A DNA stretch of 64,000 nt from Denitromonas sp. (GTDB lineage: Bacteria; Pseudomonadota; Gammaproteobacteria; Burkholderiales; Rhodocyclaceae). The notes below the pieces were generated by a model. The model made no database searches and had not been told where the DNA came from. It was given only the letters and a program-made list of their open reading frames with translations. The stretch lies in assembly GCF_034676725.1 (NCBI RefSeq), contig NZ_JAUCBR010000004.1, positions 1,937,501-2,001,500 of the forward strand. The letters run 5' to 3'. How positions within the stretch are numbered: the first letter of the stretch is position 1; every line of letters starts with the position of its first letter. The translations under genes and the position numbers were made by a program. This document shows, piece after piece, positions 7,875 to 16,834 of this stretch.

Positions 7875-9344
7875 CTACAGCGTCTTCAAATACTCCACCA
7901 AGGCCGTCTTGGCCTCGTCCGACAAGCCCGTGCCGTAGTTGTGCCCCTGATTCCCGCCGCCCTTGAGTCGGGTGTCGTGCAGGCTGCCGTAGTACTCGGC
8001 GTCTTCGCCCGCGGTGACATAGCCGACGCGCTCGCGGTCGTACAGGTTGTAGCCGCGCCAGAAGGTGACGGGGCGGTCGGCAGGCGGCTCGAGCAGGTCG
8101 CGCAGGGTGGGCACCGAGCCGTTGTGCAGGTAGGGCGCGCGTAGCCAGATGCCGTCGAGGAAGGCGGCCACATAGCCGCGCAGGGGTTCTTCGACGAGGC
8201 CTTCGCGTTGGATGCCCATGTCGGTGACAACCTTGTTGGCCTCGTAGGCGGCCTTTTCGTTCCAGGTGTCCATGCGGTCGCGGCTGGTGCCGACCTCTTC
8301 GACGGGCACGACGGTGCCGGTGCGTTCCGAGGCGTGGCAGCCGGCGCAGGTGGCGTCGAACACGGCTTTGCCTTGCTCGGCCAGCGCGGTGTCGATGGCG
8401 AAGGGGTAGGCCGGGGCGCGGGCGGCCTTGAGGTAGTCGAGCATCCAGTCGATCTGCTTGAGGAATTCGGCGTTGTCCTTGGGCGGTGCGCCGAGCAGGC
8501 CGAGGGCGGAGTCGATGACCACCGAATAGGCGTTGTGGCTGTCGCCGGCAAAGTTCATGCGGTGGCCCTTGTCGGCCTGGTATTTGCCGAGGTTCCAGAT
8601 CGAGGGCATGTCGGTGGGGCCGAAGGTTTCGTCCATGGGCCACTCGATCATGAAGTACTTGGTGAGGTTCATCGAGTCGTCGCGGCCGCGGCCCCAGTCG
8701 GGGAAGGCGCTGTGGTAGAGCCAGGCGAACTGGGTCTGGCGTTCGAGCAGGCGCTTTTTGGTGATGGGGATGAGGAGGTAGCGGTAGATGAGGGCGTCGT
8801 CCCAGCTCAGATCGGTGACCAGGTTGATCTCGCGCATGAGCACGTCGGGGTCGAAGCGCGGGTCTTTGGCGCAGTCGATGAGAAAGCGGAAGAAGGCGGC
8901 CAGATCAAGTGTGTGGTTGGGGCCGGTGGGTACGAACACCGGGTTGGAATCGACCGATGCGCGGTAGGTGGCGGTGTGGCACACGGCGCAGGTGTTGGCC
9001 ACGCGGTCGAAGCCGATGGTTTTCTTGGTGAAGCCGACGGGCAGCTCCATGCCTTGTTCCCAGGCGACGCCAAAGCTGGCGTAGCCGCCGGGGCCGGGGA
9101 GTTTTTCGGGGAAGACGCGTGGCAGCACGTAGAAGATCCAGTACGGAATGCCGGCGTCGGCCTCGGCGCCGATCGAGCCGTACTTGAAGCGCATCTCGGG
9201 GTCGTCGGTGATCCACGCCGGTTGCGGCACCTCGCGGAAGAATTTGACCCAGCCATAGACGCTGGCGGCGATGCCGATAATGAGCAACAGGCCGAGCACG
9301 GCGAGCCAGGTGCGGCGGGGTTTGGTTTTGGTTGTGAGGCTCAT
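7875..9344 (-). CDS. Dihaem c-type cytochrome, RoxA-like
   Basis: A 489-residue protein with an N-terminal hydrophobic helix (residues about 13-31) that may be an uncleaved anchor. It has two haem-binding motifs, CAVCH at 119-123 and CAGCH at 333-337. The segment IWLRAPYLHNGSVPTLRDLL near the C-terminus is characteristic of the RoxA/dihaem peroxidase-like superfamily. Known relatives include rubber oxygenases and periplasmic fatty-acid dioxygenases of the dihaem peroxidase type. The active chemistry here is unproven. It is the last gene of a - strand cytochrome run and a paralog of the gene at 9621-11129. Confidence 0.82.
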   Translation of the reverse strand: MSLTTKTKPRRTWLAVLGLLLIIGIAASVYGWVKFFREVPQPAWITDDPEMRFKYGSIGAEADAGIPYWIFYVLPRVFPEKLPGPGGYASFGVAWEQGMELPVGFTKKTIGFDRVANTCAVCHTATYRASVDSNPVFVPTGPNHTLDLAAFFRFLIDCAKDPRFDPDVLMREINLVTDLSWDDALIYRYLLIPITKKRLLERQTQFAWLYHSAFPDWGRGRDDSMNLTKYFMIEWPMDETFGPTDMPSIWNLGKYQADKGHRMNFAGDSHNAYSVVIDSALGLLGAPPKDNAEFLKQIDWMLDYLKAARAPAYPFAIDTALAEQGKAVFDATCAGCHASERTGTVVPVEEVGTSRDRMDTWNEKAAYEANKVVTDMGIQREGLVEEPLRGYVAAFLDGIWLRAPYLHNGSVPTLRDLLEPPADRPVTFWRGYNLYDRERVGYVTAGEDAEYYGSLHDTRLKGGGNQGHNYGTGLSDEAKTALVEYLKTL

Positions 9345-9384
9345 GCGACGGGCCCTCCGGGTCGTGTGCCGGGGCCGGCGGTTT

Positions 9385-9407
9385 GGTGGGCGGGCAAGCC
9401 GCCCACC
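9385..9407. repeat. Short hairpin repeat between cytochrome genes
   Basis: A perfect 9-bp inverted repeat (GGTGGGCGG / CCGCCCACC) with a 5-base loop. Related hairpins occur near 30320-30343 and 30452-30477, so it belongs to an interspersed extragenic family. No T-tract follows on either strand. Confidence 0.6.
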
Positions 9408-9445
9408 CTACGGGCAGCGACGGGGGCGTGTGGCGTGGGTCGGGC

Positions 9446-9588
9446 GTAGCCCGGATGCAGCGCAGCGGAATCCGGGATCGGCGTGCCGAGTCCCAAAGGC
9501 TTTTGGGTCATCCGATGCCTCGCGTTGACAGCGGGTGTGCCCGCTTTGGCGGGTGTCCCCGGATTCCGCTGCGCTGCATCCGGGCTAC
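9446..9588. repeat. 143-bp element with 31-bp terminal inverted repeats
   Basis: The left arm (9446-9476) and right arm (9558-9588) are perfect 31-bp reverse complements, beginning GTAGCCCGGATG and ending CATCCGGGCTAC. An 81-bp centre lies between them. This is an extragenic palindromic doublet of a type that recurs in related genomes. It sits in the 276-bp gap between two cytochrome genes of the same direction. Confidence 0.75.
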
Positions 9589-9620
9589 GTTTTTGCGTGA
9601 GGGTGTTCATGGGCGGGCCC

Positions 9621-11129
9621 TCAAAACGTCTTCAGATATTCAACGATGGCGTCCTTGTCCTCGGCCGCCAACTCGGTGCCGTAGGCCGCGCCTTCGTGGC
9701 CGCCGTTGCCGTTGCCGGGCTCGCGGGTGTCGAACAGGAAGTAGCTGCGGTCGGGTTCGGCGGCCACGTCGGCAACGAAGCCGAGGCGGTCGCGGTCGAT
9801 GATGTCGTTGCCGCGCCAGAAGGTGGTGGGGCGCAGGGCGGCCGGTTCGAGCAGGTCGCGCACGGTGGGCACCGAGCCGTTGTGCAGGTAGGGCGCGCGC
9901 AGCCAGATGCCGTCGAGCGGCATGTTGGCGTAGCCGTGGGTCTTGCGGAAATGCTGGAAGCGGTGCGGGTAGCCGGCGTAGAGCGTGGCCTGGTTCACCG
10001 CCAGGGTGTAGGTGTAGGAGTCGAGCCGGGCGCGGTCGGTGGCGATCTCGGTGATGGGCGTGACATGGCCGACGTATTTGCCCGCGAAGTCGCGTCCGCT
10101 GGCGCCGTGGCAGGCGGCGCAGGTGTCGGCATACAGCGCCTGGCCGCGTTCGGCCTGGGCGGTGTCGATGGCATAGGGCCAGGGCGGCGGGGCGAGATCG
10201 AGCAGCCACTGCTCGATGCGGCCGATGGCGCGCAGGTCGAGGGTGGGCGGGGTGGTGCCGGTGCCGAAGGCGGCGCTCTTGTTGCGCTCTTCGGTGCGGG
10301 TGTTGTTGCCGTCCCAGTGCAGCTCCATGCGCTGGCCGTCGTCGCGGCGCATGCGCGGGCCTTGCAGCCAGATGGACGGGAAGTCCGAGGCGCCGAGCAG
10401 CTCTTTTTTGGGCAGCTGGTGCATGGGGAAGTTGAACAAAATCTTGGCCGAGTTGAAGGTATCCACCCGGCCCGGCCCCCAGTCGGGTTGCTCAAAGGCG
10501 AAGGCGAAACGCTCGCGCAGCATCAGCAGGCGCTCGCGCATCAGGCTGATCGCCACCGGGTAGACCACGTAGCGATCGAGCGGGCTGAGCCGGCCGGTGG
10601 CGGCTTCGATCTCGGGCACGATGAACTCGCTGCGAAACTTCGGCCCGGCCGCGCAGTTGAAGAAGAAGGTCTCGAAGCCTTTGAGATCGAGCCGATGCGC
10701 CGGCATGCCGAGGTAGATTTTGGGCGCGGCACCCGGCGCGTCGCGCACGGTGCTGGCATGGCAGGCGGCGCAGTTGAGAAACACGCGGTCGATGCCGAGG
10801 TTGAAGCGCTTGGACACGCCGATGGGCAAGTCCTTGCCCGGCTCGTAGGTGAAGCCGATCGAGCGGTAGCCGTCGCCGGGCAGGTGCTCGGGGCAGACCT
10901 TGGGCAGCACCTTCCAGATCCAATAGGGAAAGCCCGATTCGCGTTCGCCGCCGGTGGAGCCGTATTTGAAATGGCTTGGCGCGTCGGCGTAGGCCACCGG
11001 GATGTCGGCGGTGAAGCGGCCGAGCGCGTAGATGCCGCCGACCAGGCCAAGCACCCAGGGCAGCCACAGCAGGCTGCGGCCGAGCCAGTGGGGATGGCGG
11101 GGCGGGGGGGAGGAGTCGGGATGGGCCAT
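9621..11129 (-). CDS. Dihaem c-type cytochrome, RoxA-like (second copy)
   Basis: The start at 11129 (MAHPDSSPPPRHPHW) gives 502 residues; the frame is open much further upstream, but that part lies under the next gene. An N-terminal hydrophobic helix spans about residues 20-38. Haem motifs are CAACH at 120-124 and CAACH at 337-341. It shares FKYGS, PYWI, VLP and the GIWLRAPYLHNGSVPT segment with the paralog at 7875-9344. It lies 11 bases after the stop of the dihaem gene at 11141-13087, consistent with one operon. Confidence 0.82.
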   Translation of the reverse strand: MAHPDSSPPPRHPHWLGRSLLWLPWVLGLVGGIYALGRFTADIPVAYADAPSHFKYGSTGGERESGFPYWIWKVLPKVCPEHLPGDGYRSIGFTYEPGKDLPIGVSKRFNLGIDRVFLNCAACHASTVRDAPGAAPKIYLGMPAHRLDLKGFETFFFNCAAGPKFRSEFIVPEIEAATGRLSPLDRYVVYPVAISLMRERLLMLRERFAFAFEQPDWGPGRVDTFNSAKILFNFPMHQLPKKELLGASDFPSIWLQGPRMRRDDGQRMELHWDGNNTRTEERNKSAAFGTGTTPPTLDLRAIGRIEQWLLDLAPPPWPYAIDTAQAERGQALYADTCAACHGASGRDFAGKYVGHVTPITEIATDRARLDSYTYTLAVNQATLYAGYPHRFQHFRKTHGYANMPLDGIWLRAPYLHNGSVPTVRDLLEPAALRPTTFWRGNDIIDRDRLGFVADVAAEPDRSYFLFDTREPGNGNGGHEGAAYGTELAAEDKDAIVEYLKTF

Positions 11130-11140
11130 CGCGTCGTCTC

Positions 11141-13087
11141 TCAGAAGACCGCACAGTCGGGCAGGTCGGCATAGGGGCGGGTGGCCAGTTGCGCCGGGGT
11201 GTGGCCGCTGGCCTGCAGGCGGGTGGCCAGCCATTGGCGCATCGAGGCCAGGTCGCCGCTGTGCTGGATGTCGGCGGCCTGGGGGGTGGCCGGTGGCGGC
11301 ATGGGGGTTTTCTCGCGTGCGCCCGCGGGGGCCGACCACATCGCCAGCCGCCGTGCCATGCGTGGCGCACAGCGGTCGACCGCCGCGCGCACGGCCTCGC
11401 GGGTGCCGTGCAAAAAGCCGGGCGGGAAGGCCTCGGTGCTGTCGTGGCACAGGCCGCAGTGTTTGTAGAAGGGTGCCAGTTCGGGGTCGTCCGGGCTGCT
11501 GCGCTCGGCCAGCGTGGGCACCGGCGCGGGGTGCTCGACTGGCATGGGCAGCAGCGGCGAGAGCACGGCGGCGCGGCGCAGCGGGGCGTCGGCCAGTGCG
11601 TCGCTGCGCCCGGCGAGGGTGTCGGCGACGAGGCGGTCGACATGGGCGCGGACGGCGGCGAGGTCGTCGGTCAGCAGCACGCGCACGCGCTCCGGCGTGA
11701 TCTCGATGCGCCGCAGTGCCGCGCCTTCGGGGGTGCGCGGGGCGGCGCCGGTGGGGTGAAAGTGGCCGTCGGCGCCACGGCGAAATGGCTGGGCGCTGCG
11801 GGCTGGGCCGGCGCCGAGCACGAGACGGTCGATCTTGAGCCGGTCGGCGCTGCGCCGGGCGCTGAGGGCGAGGCCGCTGGCGTGGTGGCAGTCGAGGTCT
11901 TCGCGGTCGGGGCGGGGGCGGCGGGTGCACTCGAGGGTGAGCGATTCGGCGCGCATGCCGGACGCGCTGCGCAGCGCATGGTCGAGCGCGGTGATGTCGA
12001 CGTCGGCAATGAACTGGCCGAGCGCGTGGATGACATTGGGCAGCGTGGCCCAATCGTCGGCGCGCCAGTGGCCGAGCGGGGCGCGCAGCGCGAGCGGGTC
12101 GAAGCGCTCGGCCACGTCGGCGATGCGGCGCAACTCGGCGGGGTCGGTGGGCAGCGCCTGCCAGGGCAGGGTGGCGGCGAAGGGCTGGCGGTTGGGAATG
12201 TCGGGGTTGGGCACCGGCAGGCCGTCGGGCCAGTGTTGGGCCCAGTGGGTGGCCAGGGGGGCGAGCGCGGGGTCGTCGGCGATGCTGCCGCTGCTGCGGC
12301 TGCCGAGGCGCGCGAGCAGGGTGCGCCACAGCAGGCGGGCGCGGCAGTGCACGGCGGCGCTGCGGTCGGCGCTGGCGCAGCCGTGTTGCCAGATGGTTTG
12401 CGCCACCGACAGCAGGTTGGCGCGGTCGGTGGCGTCGTCGATGGCATTGGCCACGTCGACGCCGTGGCGCCAGTTCAGGCCGTAGAAGTCGCGCCCGGCG
12501 GCGGCCAGCAGCCTGGCGATGGCCGGGCTGCCGCTGGTCTCGTCCCAGGTCTGGCGCGAGAAGATGGGGGCGTCATTCTGGTGGCAGGCCAGGCACAGGC
12601 CGCGGTTGGCGGCGCGCAGGCGCGGGGTGGCGCCGTCGCGGTAGTCGTCCACGATCTCGAATTCGAAGCGGCCGGCGCTGTCGTTGTAGCTGATGACTTC
12701 GAGCACGCCGGCGGCTTCGTGGTAGCCGAGGTAGAGCCGGTCGCGCAGCAGGGGGCGGTCGGTGCGCGTGGGCTCGCCGGTGACGGCGACGACCACGCGG
12801 GGGGCTTCGAAATAGTGCGCGGCACCGGCGGTGTGTCGTTGCAGCGAGCGGCCCAGCGGGATGAGCACCAGCGGCAGGCCATCGCCGGCCTCGCCGCCGT
12901 TGGCGGAGACTTGCCCGCGCAATTGCGCGACCAGCGCTTCGATCGGGTAGGTGACCCGCGCGACGGGCTGGCCGGGCGGGGTCATCAGCTGCGCAAACAG
13001 CGAGGCGCCCTCGGCCCGGCCGCCGGCGGGCAGCAGCCACAGCCCGCATAGCAGCGGCAGGCCGAGCGTTCGCCACGCATTGCGCAT
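11141..13087 (-). CDS. Large dihaem c-type cytochrome, family not recognised
   Basis: A 648-residue protein with a signal peptide (MRNAWRTLGLPLLCGLWLLP, probable cut after residue 25). Two haem motifs lie far apart, CLACH at 165-169 and CGLCH at 544-548. The second is in a small C-terminal cytochrome-like domain with FLHGTREAV and a MPPP segment typical of haem-edge loops. The roughly 370 residues between them match nothing I can name. Position in the - strand run and tight spacing to both neighbours suggest it works with the RoxA-like proteins. Confidence 0.75.
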   Translation of the reverse strand: MRNAWRTLGLPLLCGLWLLPAGGRAEGASLFAQLMTPPGQPVARVTYPIEALVAQLRGQVSANGGEAGDGLPLVLIPLGRSLQRHTAGAAHYFEAPRVVVAVTGEPTRTDRPLLRDRLYLGYHEAAGVLEVISYNDSAGRFEFEIVDDYRDGATPRLRAANRGLCLACHQNDAPIFSRQTWDETSGSPAIARLLAAAGRDFYGLNWRHGVDVANAIDDATDRANLLSVAQTIWQHGCASADRSAAVHCRARLLWRTLLARLGSRSSGSIADDPALAPLATHWAQHWPDGLPVPNPDIPNRQPFAATLPWQALPTDPAELRRIADVAERFDPLALRAPLGHWRADDWATLPNVIHALGQFIADVDITALDHALRSASGMRAESLTLECTRRPRPDREDLDCHHASGLALSARRSADRLKIDRLVLGAGPARSAQPFRRGADGHFHPTGAAPRTPEGAALRRIEITPERVRVLLTDDLAAVRAHVDRLVADTLAGRSDALADAPLRRAAVLSPLLPMPVEHPAPVPTLAERSSPDDPELAPFYKHCGLCHDSTEAFPPGFLHGTREAVRAAVDRCAPRMARRLAMWSAPAGAREKTPMPPPATPQAADIQHSGDLASMRQWLATRLQASGHTPAQLATRPYADLPDCAVF

Positions 13088-13097
13088 GGGCGCGGCC

Positions 13098-14000
13098 TCA
13101 TTTCGCCGCGGCGACGAGTTGCCGGTGCTGGGTGCCGGTCCAGCAGTCTTCCGCCGTCTTGCCGGTGGCGAGGTAGTCGGCCTTGCCGGCCTCGTCGACG
13201 GCCTTGTTGTAGAGCACGAAGTTCACCACGAAGGCGCGGTCGATATAGGCGCGGCCCAGATACAGCCCGGGGCGGATCATGCGGATCTCGTCGCGGATGG
13301 CGAAGCCGTCGCGGCCGGCCATCATGTCGGGCATGCGGCGGTAGCCGGGCAGCTGGTCGGTGAAGGCGTAGTCGATGATGATGGACTCGCGCCGGCCGTC
13401 GAGCAGGCTCTGTCCGCAGTAGAGCTGCGCAGGGAAGAGCAGCCACTGGTCCTTGCCGTTGACGGTGATCTCCTGCAGCGGGTTGGCGTCGCTCTCTTCG
13501 ATCAGGCCGACGGCCTTGAGGGTCTTGAGATCCTCGATGCGATTGCGCAGCAGGCGCTCGTCGCGGTAGAAGACCTTGCCCTTCCACAGGATCTCGCCCA
13601 TCAGGTCGAGCTTTTTGCCGGCCACGTTCACCAGCAGGCCCTTGAGCCCGCCGCCGGCAATCTCCGACAGTCGCAGCTTGCCGCTGCCGCCCTTGGGGAA
13701 GAACAGGTCGCCCTCGTAGGGGCCCTCGGGGATCGGCCCGGCGGACAGGCGCGCGTAGATCTGGTCGACCTGTTCCTGCTCGAGCAGGGCGAGGTTCTTG
13801 GGCGTGATCTTGTAGAGCTCTTCGACCGACAGCGGGTGCTGTGCCTCAAGTTCGGCGAAGTCGGGCTTGGCGTTGTGGGCTTCGCCGTAGGGCGCGAAGC
13901 TGATCGCTGGCGGGGTCTTGTCTTCCTTGGCGCCGCAGCCGGCGAGCAGGGCGAGGGCGGCGGCGGTGGCGAGGAGGCGGAGCGTGCGGTGCGTTGTCAT
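13098..14000 (-). CDS. Lipoprotein of the cytochrome cluster
   Basis: A 300-residue predicted lipoprotein with lipobox LLAGCG, acylated Cys at residue 22. No CxxCH motif and no recognised domain. Lys- and acid-rich stretches (KITPKNLALLEQEQVDQIYARL) look helical. It lies 10 bases upstream of the 648-residue cytochrome gene and 15 bases downstream of the 839-residue one, so it is very probably co-transcribed. A scaffold or accessory role for the haem proteins is inference from position only. Confidence 0.72.
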   Translation of the reverse strand: MTTHRTLRLLATAAALALLAGCGAKEDKTPPAISFAPYGEAHNAKPDFAELEAQHPLSVEELYKITPKNLALLEQEQVDQIYARLSAGPIPEGPYEGDLFFPKGGSGKLRLSEIAGGGLKGLLVNVAGKKLDLMGEILWKGKVFYRDERLLRNRIEDLKTLKAVGLIEESDANPLQEITVNGKDQWLLFPAQLYCGQSLLDGRRESIIIDYAFTDQLPGYRRMPDMMAGRDGFAIRDEIRMIRPGLYLGRAYIDRAFVVNFVLYNKAVDEAGKADYLATGKTAEDCWTGTQHRQLVAAAK

Positions 14001-14015
14001 GGCGGTCCTCCTCGC

Positions 14016-16535
14016 TTACAGGGTGGCCAGGAAGGCGGTGAGGGCCTTCTTGTCGGCGTCGGAGAGGTCTTCGCCAAAGCGGTGACCGGCGTTTTCAATC
14101 TCGGCAAAGCAGGAGGAGTAGATCTGCTTGACCAGGTAGGGCCGCTTCTTGAGCGCCTCGACCAGGCCATTGGGCTGGCTGCTCACCTCCTCGGTGATGC
14201 CCTTGAGGTCGGTGAAGATGCGCTTGCCGGCATCCGGCCCCCATTGCTTGACCAGCCGCGCTTCAACCTCCTTGGGCTTGAACTTGGCCTGCACCAGGTC
14301 GACCACGAAGGTCTTGTGCTGGAAGTTGCCCACCGTGCCGGCATTGACGCCGCGCCCGTCGGTGACCGCCGGGATGGTGAGCGAGAAGCCGACCAGCTTC
14401 TCCTTCTCGGTGCCGTCCCACAGCCGCGGGCCGACGCGCAGGGTCACATCCTCGTTGAGCAGCGTGACTTTGGGGATGCGTTTGTCGGGGTTGAGCAGCT
14501 CGTCCATGCTCGCCTTGTAGAGCGCGAAGCGGCCCTCGACGCTGGGGTCGTACTCCCAGCAGGCCGGTTGCTGGTCGGGCGGCAGCAGCGACAGGGTCTG
14601 GCCATCGACATAGCGCGGACGCATGGCGTAGAAAGCGTTGGCCTTGTTGGCCGGCTTGCCACACAACTCGGGGCCGAGGGCGTTGTTGTGCAGGAAGGGG
14701 GCGTGCGCCCACAGGTTGAGCAGCGAGATGTTGCGGTAGTAGCTGCGCCCGCCGTCGGCCGGCTCGGCCAGGTTGGGGTCGGGCGGCTGGGCGCGCAGGG
14801 TCTCGGAGCCGTACTCCTGCCAGATCTTGCCGGTCATGTGGTTGCTGTGCAGGGCGCGGCAGCGGAAGGTGCCGACCTCGGAGACCAGCGTGGGCGCGTC
14901 ATTGCCCAGCCAGTCGGCGCGCAGGCCGCTCTTTTCGTCCAGCTTGTGGAAGTCAAGTGCGTCGAACTGTCCGGCCGCCGCTTCGGGCTGGCTGGAGTGG
15001 CAGCGTGCGCAGGTGGTGGCAAACACCTTCTGCCCGCGGGCCACGGCGCCGTCGCCAAATTCTTTTTCCAGGTCGGCGATCAGGTCCTGCGTGGCGTAGG
15101 TGGCAGCGGGGTCGGCCTTGCGCAGGGCGACCTCGCGCGCCTCGCGCAGGTCGGTGGCGCGCGCTTCGGCGGACATGAAGAAGTCGAGGATATTGCCCAG
15201 GCGGTCTTCAATGGCGCGGAAGTTGGGGCAGTCGCGCCGGCACTGGCCGATGTTGAAGGGCGTCTGACCAAAGCCGCGCTGCTGCGGATCGGCCACGCGC
15301 AGGTCAGTCAGGTGATTGACCCAGCACTGCTCCGAGCACGAGCCGATGTTGAAATACACCCGCTGGATGGCTTCGAGCGCGCCGATTGAGTCCTCGCCGC
15401 CCTTGAGGATGTGGTGCACCGTCTCCGTCTTGAGCGATTTCTCCCAGCACTTGCCCTCGCGCCCCGGCTCGCACCAGCAGGTGGCCCCCGTCTTGCCCTC
15501 GCAGCTGTTCGTCTTGCGCCACTTGAGCACCTGCTCGTCCATGAACAGCGGCCGCTGCGGGATGTTGATCAGCGCGTTCATGGTGCCGGGGTTGTTCACC
15601 TGGTCGTTGGGAATGGCCGAGGTATCCGAGGTGCCCGGCCGGGCGTGGGCAAACATCTGCCACTCCAGCGTGTTGCTGGCCATGCCCGAGACCATGATCT
15701 CGGAGATGCGCGAATACTGGTTGCCGAGCAGGCCCTTGATGTTCTCCCACTTTGGATTGGCCGGGTCGGCCGGCGGGTTGAGCGGGTCGAAGGAAATATG
15801 GCAGGAACCACAGGCGGTGCCGATCAGGTAGGGCGGCTCGACCGCACCGTCGAGCAGGCGGCTCTTGGCCGGTTCGTCCGAGCCCCCGGCGGCCGGAATC
15901 TTGCGGTTGTAGCCTTCCCAGCTGCCAGCGCGGCCGTTGAGCTTGACCCACTTGTCGCGGTCGAAGCGCGGGTTGGGAAACTTGCGGATGCCGAGCATGC
16001 CGGTCGAGGTGCCGAACTTCAGATCGCAGGCGGATTGGCGCTGGTCTTTCGGGCCGTGGACGTCGCCCTCGGCCAGCGGCGCATCGTGAAAGTCACAGGC
16101 CGGGTCGGTGTAGCCGTCCTTGCCCACGTACTTGAGCAGCTCCTCGTCGCCGGGGCACCAGTCCAGGCCGTAGGTTTCGTCCAGCGACTTGGCCGGGCAA
16201 TTGGCGTCGCCCGGCGTGCAACAGCTCGGGTCGTTGATGCCGCCCCAGGCGCGGAAGCGTTCGCCGCGCTCGTCCGAGCGCAGTACGCGGAACCAGTCGA
16301 TCAGCACGCCCACCCGCTGCTGGAAGACATAGGTGTGGAAGCGGTCGTTGCCCGCCGTGGCCTTGAACCAGATCAGCCGCCCCGCGCACTCCGAGGCGTT
16401 GAGCCCTTCGCGCGCACAGGAGTCGAAGTAGGGCACGTCCTGCTCGTGCACGGTCGGCGCCGCATGGGCCTGCCGCTGAAGCGGCATGAGGAAGGTGGCA
16501 GACAGGGCGATGACAAGCAGAAGCAGGCGGACCAT
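14016..16535 (-). CDS. Very large Cys-rich dihaem c-type cytochrome
   Basis: The start at 16535 (MVRLLLLVIALSATF) is chosen because it opens directly into a signal peptide ending near AHA-AP (residue 25). The product is 839 residues. Haem motifs are CGSCH at 242-246 and CARCH at 509-513. About 20 further cysteines, many in the first 440 residues, imply a disulfide-rich exported domain. The segment LLNLWAHAPFLHNNALGPE resembles the late motif of the RoxA/dihaem peroxidase group. It is the first gene of the - strand run, so the promoter should lie in 16536-16834. Confidence 0.78.
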   Translation of the reverse strand: MVRLLLLVIALSATFLMPLQRQAHAAPTVHEQDVPYFDSCAREGLNASECAGRLIWFKATAGNDRFHTYVFQQRVGVLIDWFRVLRSDERGERFRAWGGINDPSCCTPGDANCPAKSLDETYGLDWCPGDEELLKYVGKDGYTDPACDFHDAPLAEGDVHGPKDQRQSACDLKFGTSTGMLGIRKFPNPRFDRDKWVKLNGRAGSWEGYNRKIPAAGGSDEPAKSRLLDGAVEPPYLIGTACGSCHISFDPLNPPADPANPKWENIKGLLGNQYSRISEIMVSGMASNTLEWQMFAHARPGTSDTSAIPNDQVNNPGTMNALINIPQRPLFMDEQVLKWRKTNSCEGKTGATCWCEPGREGKCWEKSLKTETVHHILKGGEDSIGALEAIQRVYFNIGSCSEQCWVNHLTDLRVADPQQRGFGQTPFNIGQCRRDCPNFRAIEDRLGNILDFFMSAEARATDLREAREVALRKADPAATYATQDLIADLEKEFGDGAVARGQKVFATTCARCHSSQPEAAAGQFDALDFHKLDEKSGLRADWLGNDAPTLVSEVGTFRCRALHSNHMTGKIWQEYGSETLRAQPPDPNLAEPADGGRSYYRNISLLNLWAHAPFLHNNALGPELCGKPANKANAFYAMRPRYVDGQTLSLLPPDQQPACWEYDPSVEGRFALYKASMDELLNPDKRIPKVTLLNEDVTLRVGPRLWDGTEKEKLVGFSLTIPAVTDGRGVNAGTVGNFQHKTFVVDLVQAKFKPKEVEARLVKQWGPDAGKRIFTDLKGITEEVSSQPNGLVEALKKRPYLVKQIYSSCFAEIENAGHRFGEDLSDADKKALTAFLATL

Positions 16536-16834
16536 GTCGGGCCTCCGTGACGCTGAGTGACGACCGGCCCATGACGGCACGCGCGGCCAGCCGCGGCGCC
16601 GCGAAACCCCCGAAAACGTTCGGGGTGAAGGGGCTCTGATCGGGAGATGGCAGTGCCTTCCAGCACGGTCGTGCGCCATCGTCATATTTTTATGGTTCTG
16701 TGTACCGGTGTAGCACCCCAGCCTTCGATTGCAAGCGAGGCGTTGTGTCCGTCGCCCGCCGCCGGCGCAGCGCGTCTTGGACGCATGCGGCAATGCCGCC
16801 GTATGATGCGACAACCTCAGCTACCGGACATGCC
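16536..16834. other. Divergent intergenic region
   Basis: This 299-bp gap separates the first gene of the cytochrome run (-) from a small lipoprotein gene (+) and must hold both promoters. It contains an AT-richer stretch near 16682-16700. I could not pick a convincing -35/-10 pair or operator by eye. Confidence 0.5.

Noticed and set aside
9345..9620. The gap between cytochrome genes considered as an insertion sequence
   Set aside because: There is no transposase frame, only palindromic repeats.
11130..12329. N-terminal extension of the second RoxA-like cytochrome
   Set aside because: It lies over the 648-residue cytochrome gene and is Arg/Pro-rich. The start at 11129 gives a normal membrane-anchored protein.
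12951..15389. A + strand frame of about 812 residues opposite the cytochrome genes
   Set aside because: The opposite strand carries signal peptides, lipobox and haem motifs. This frame has none and spans two real genes.
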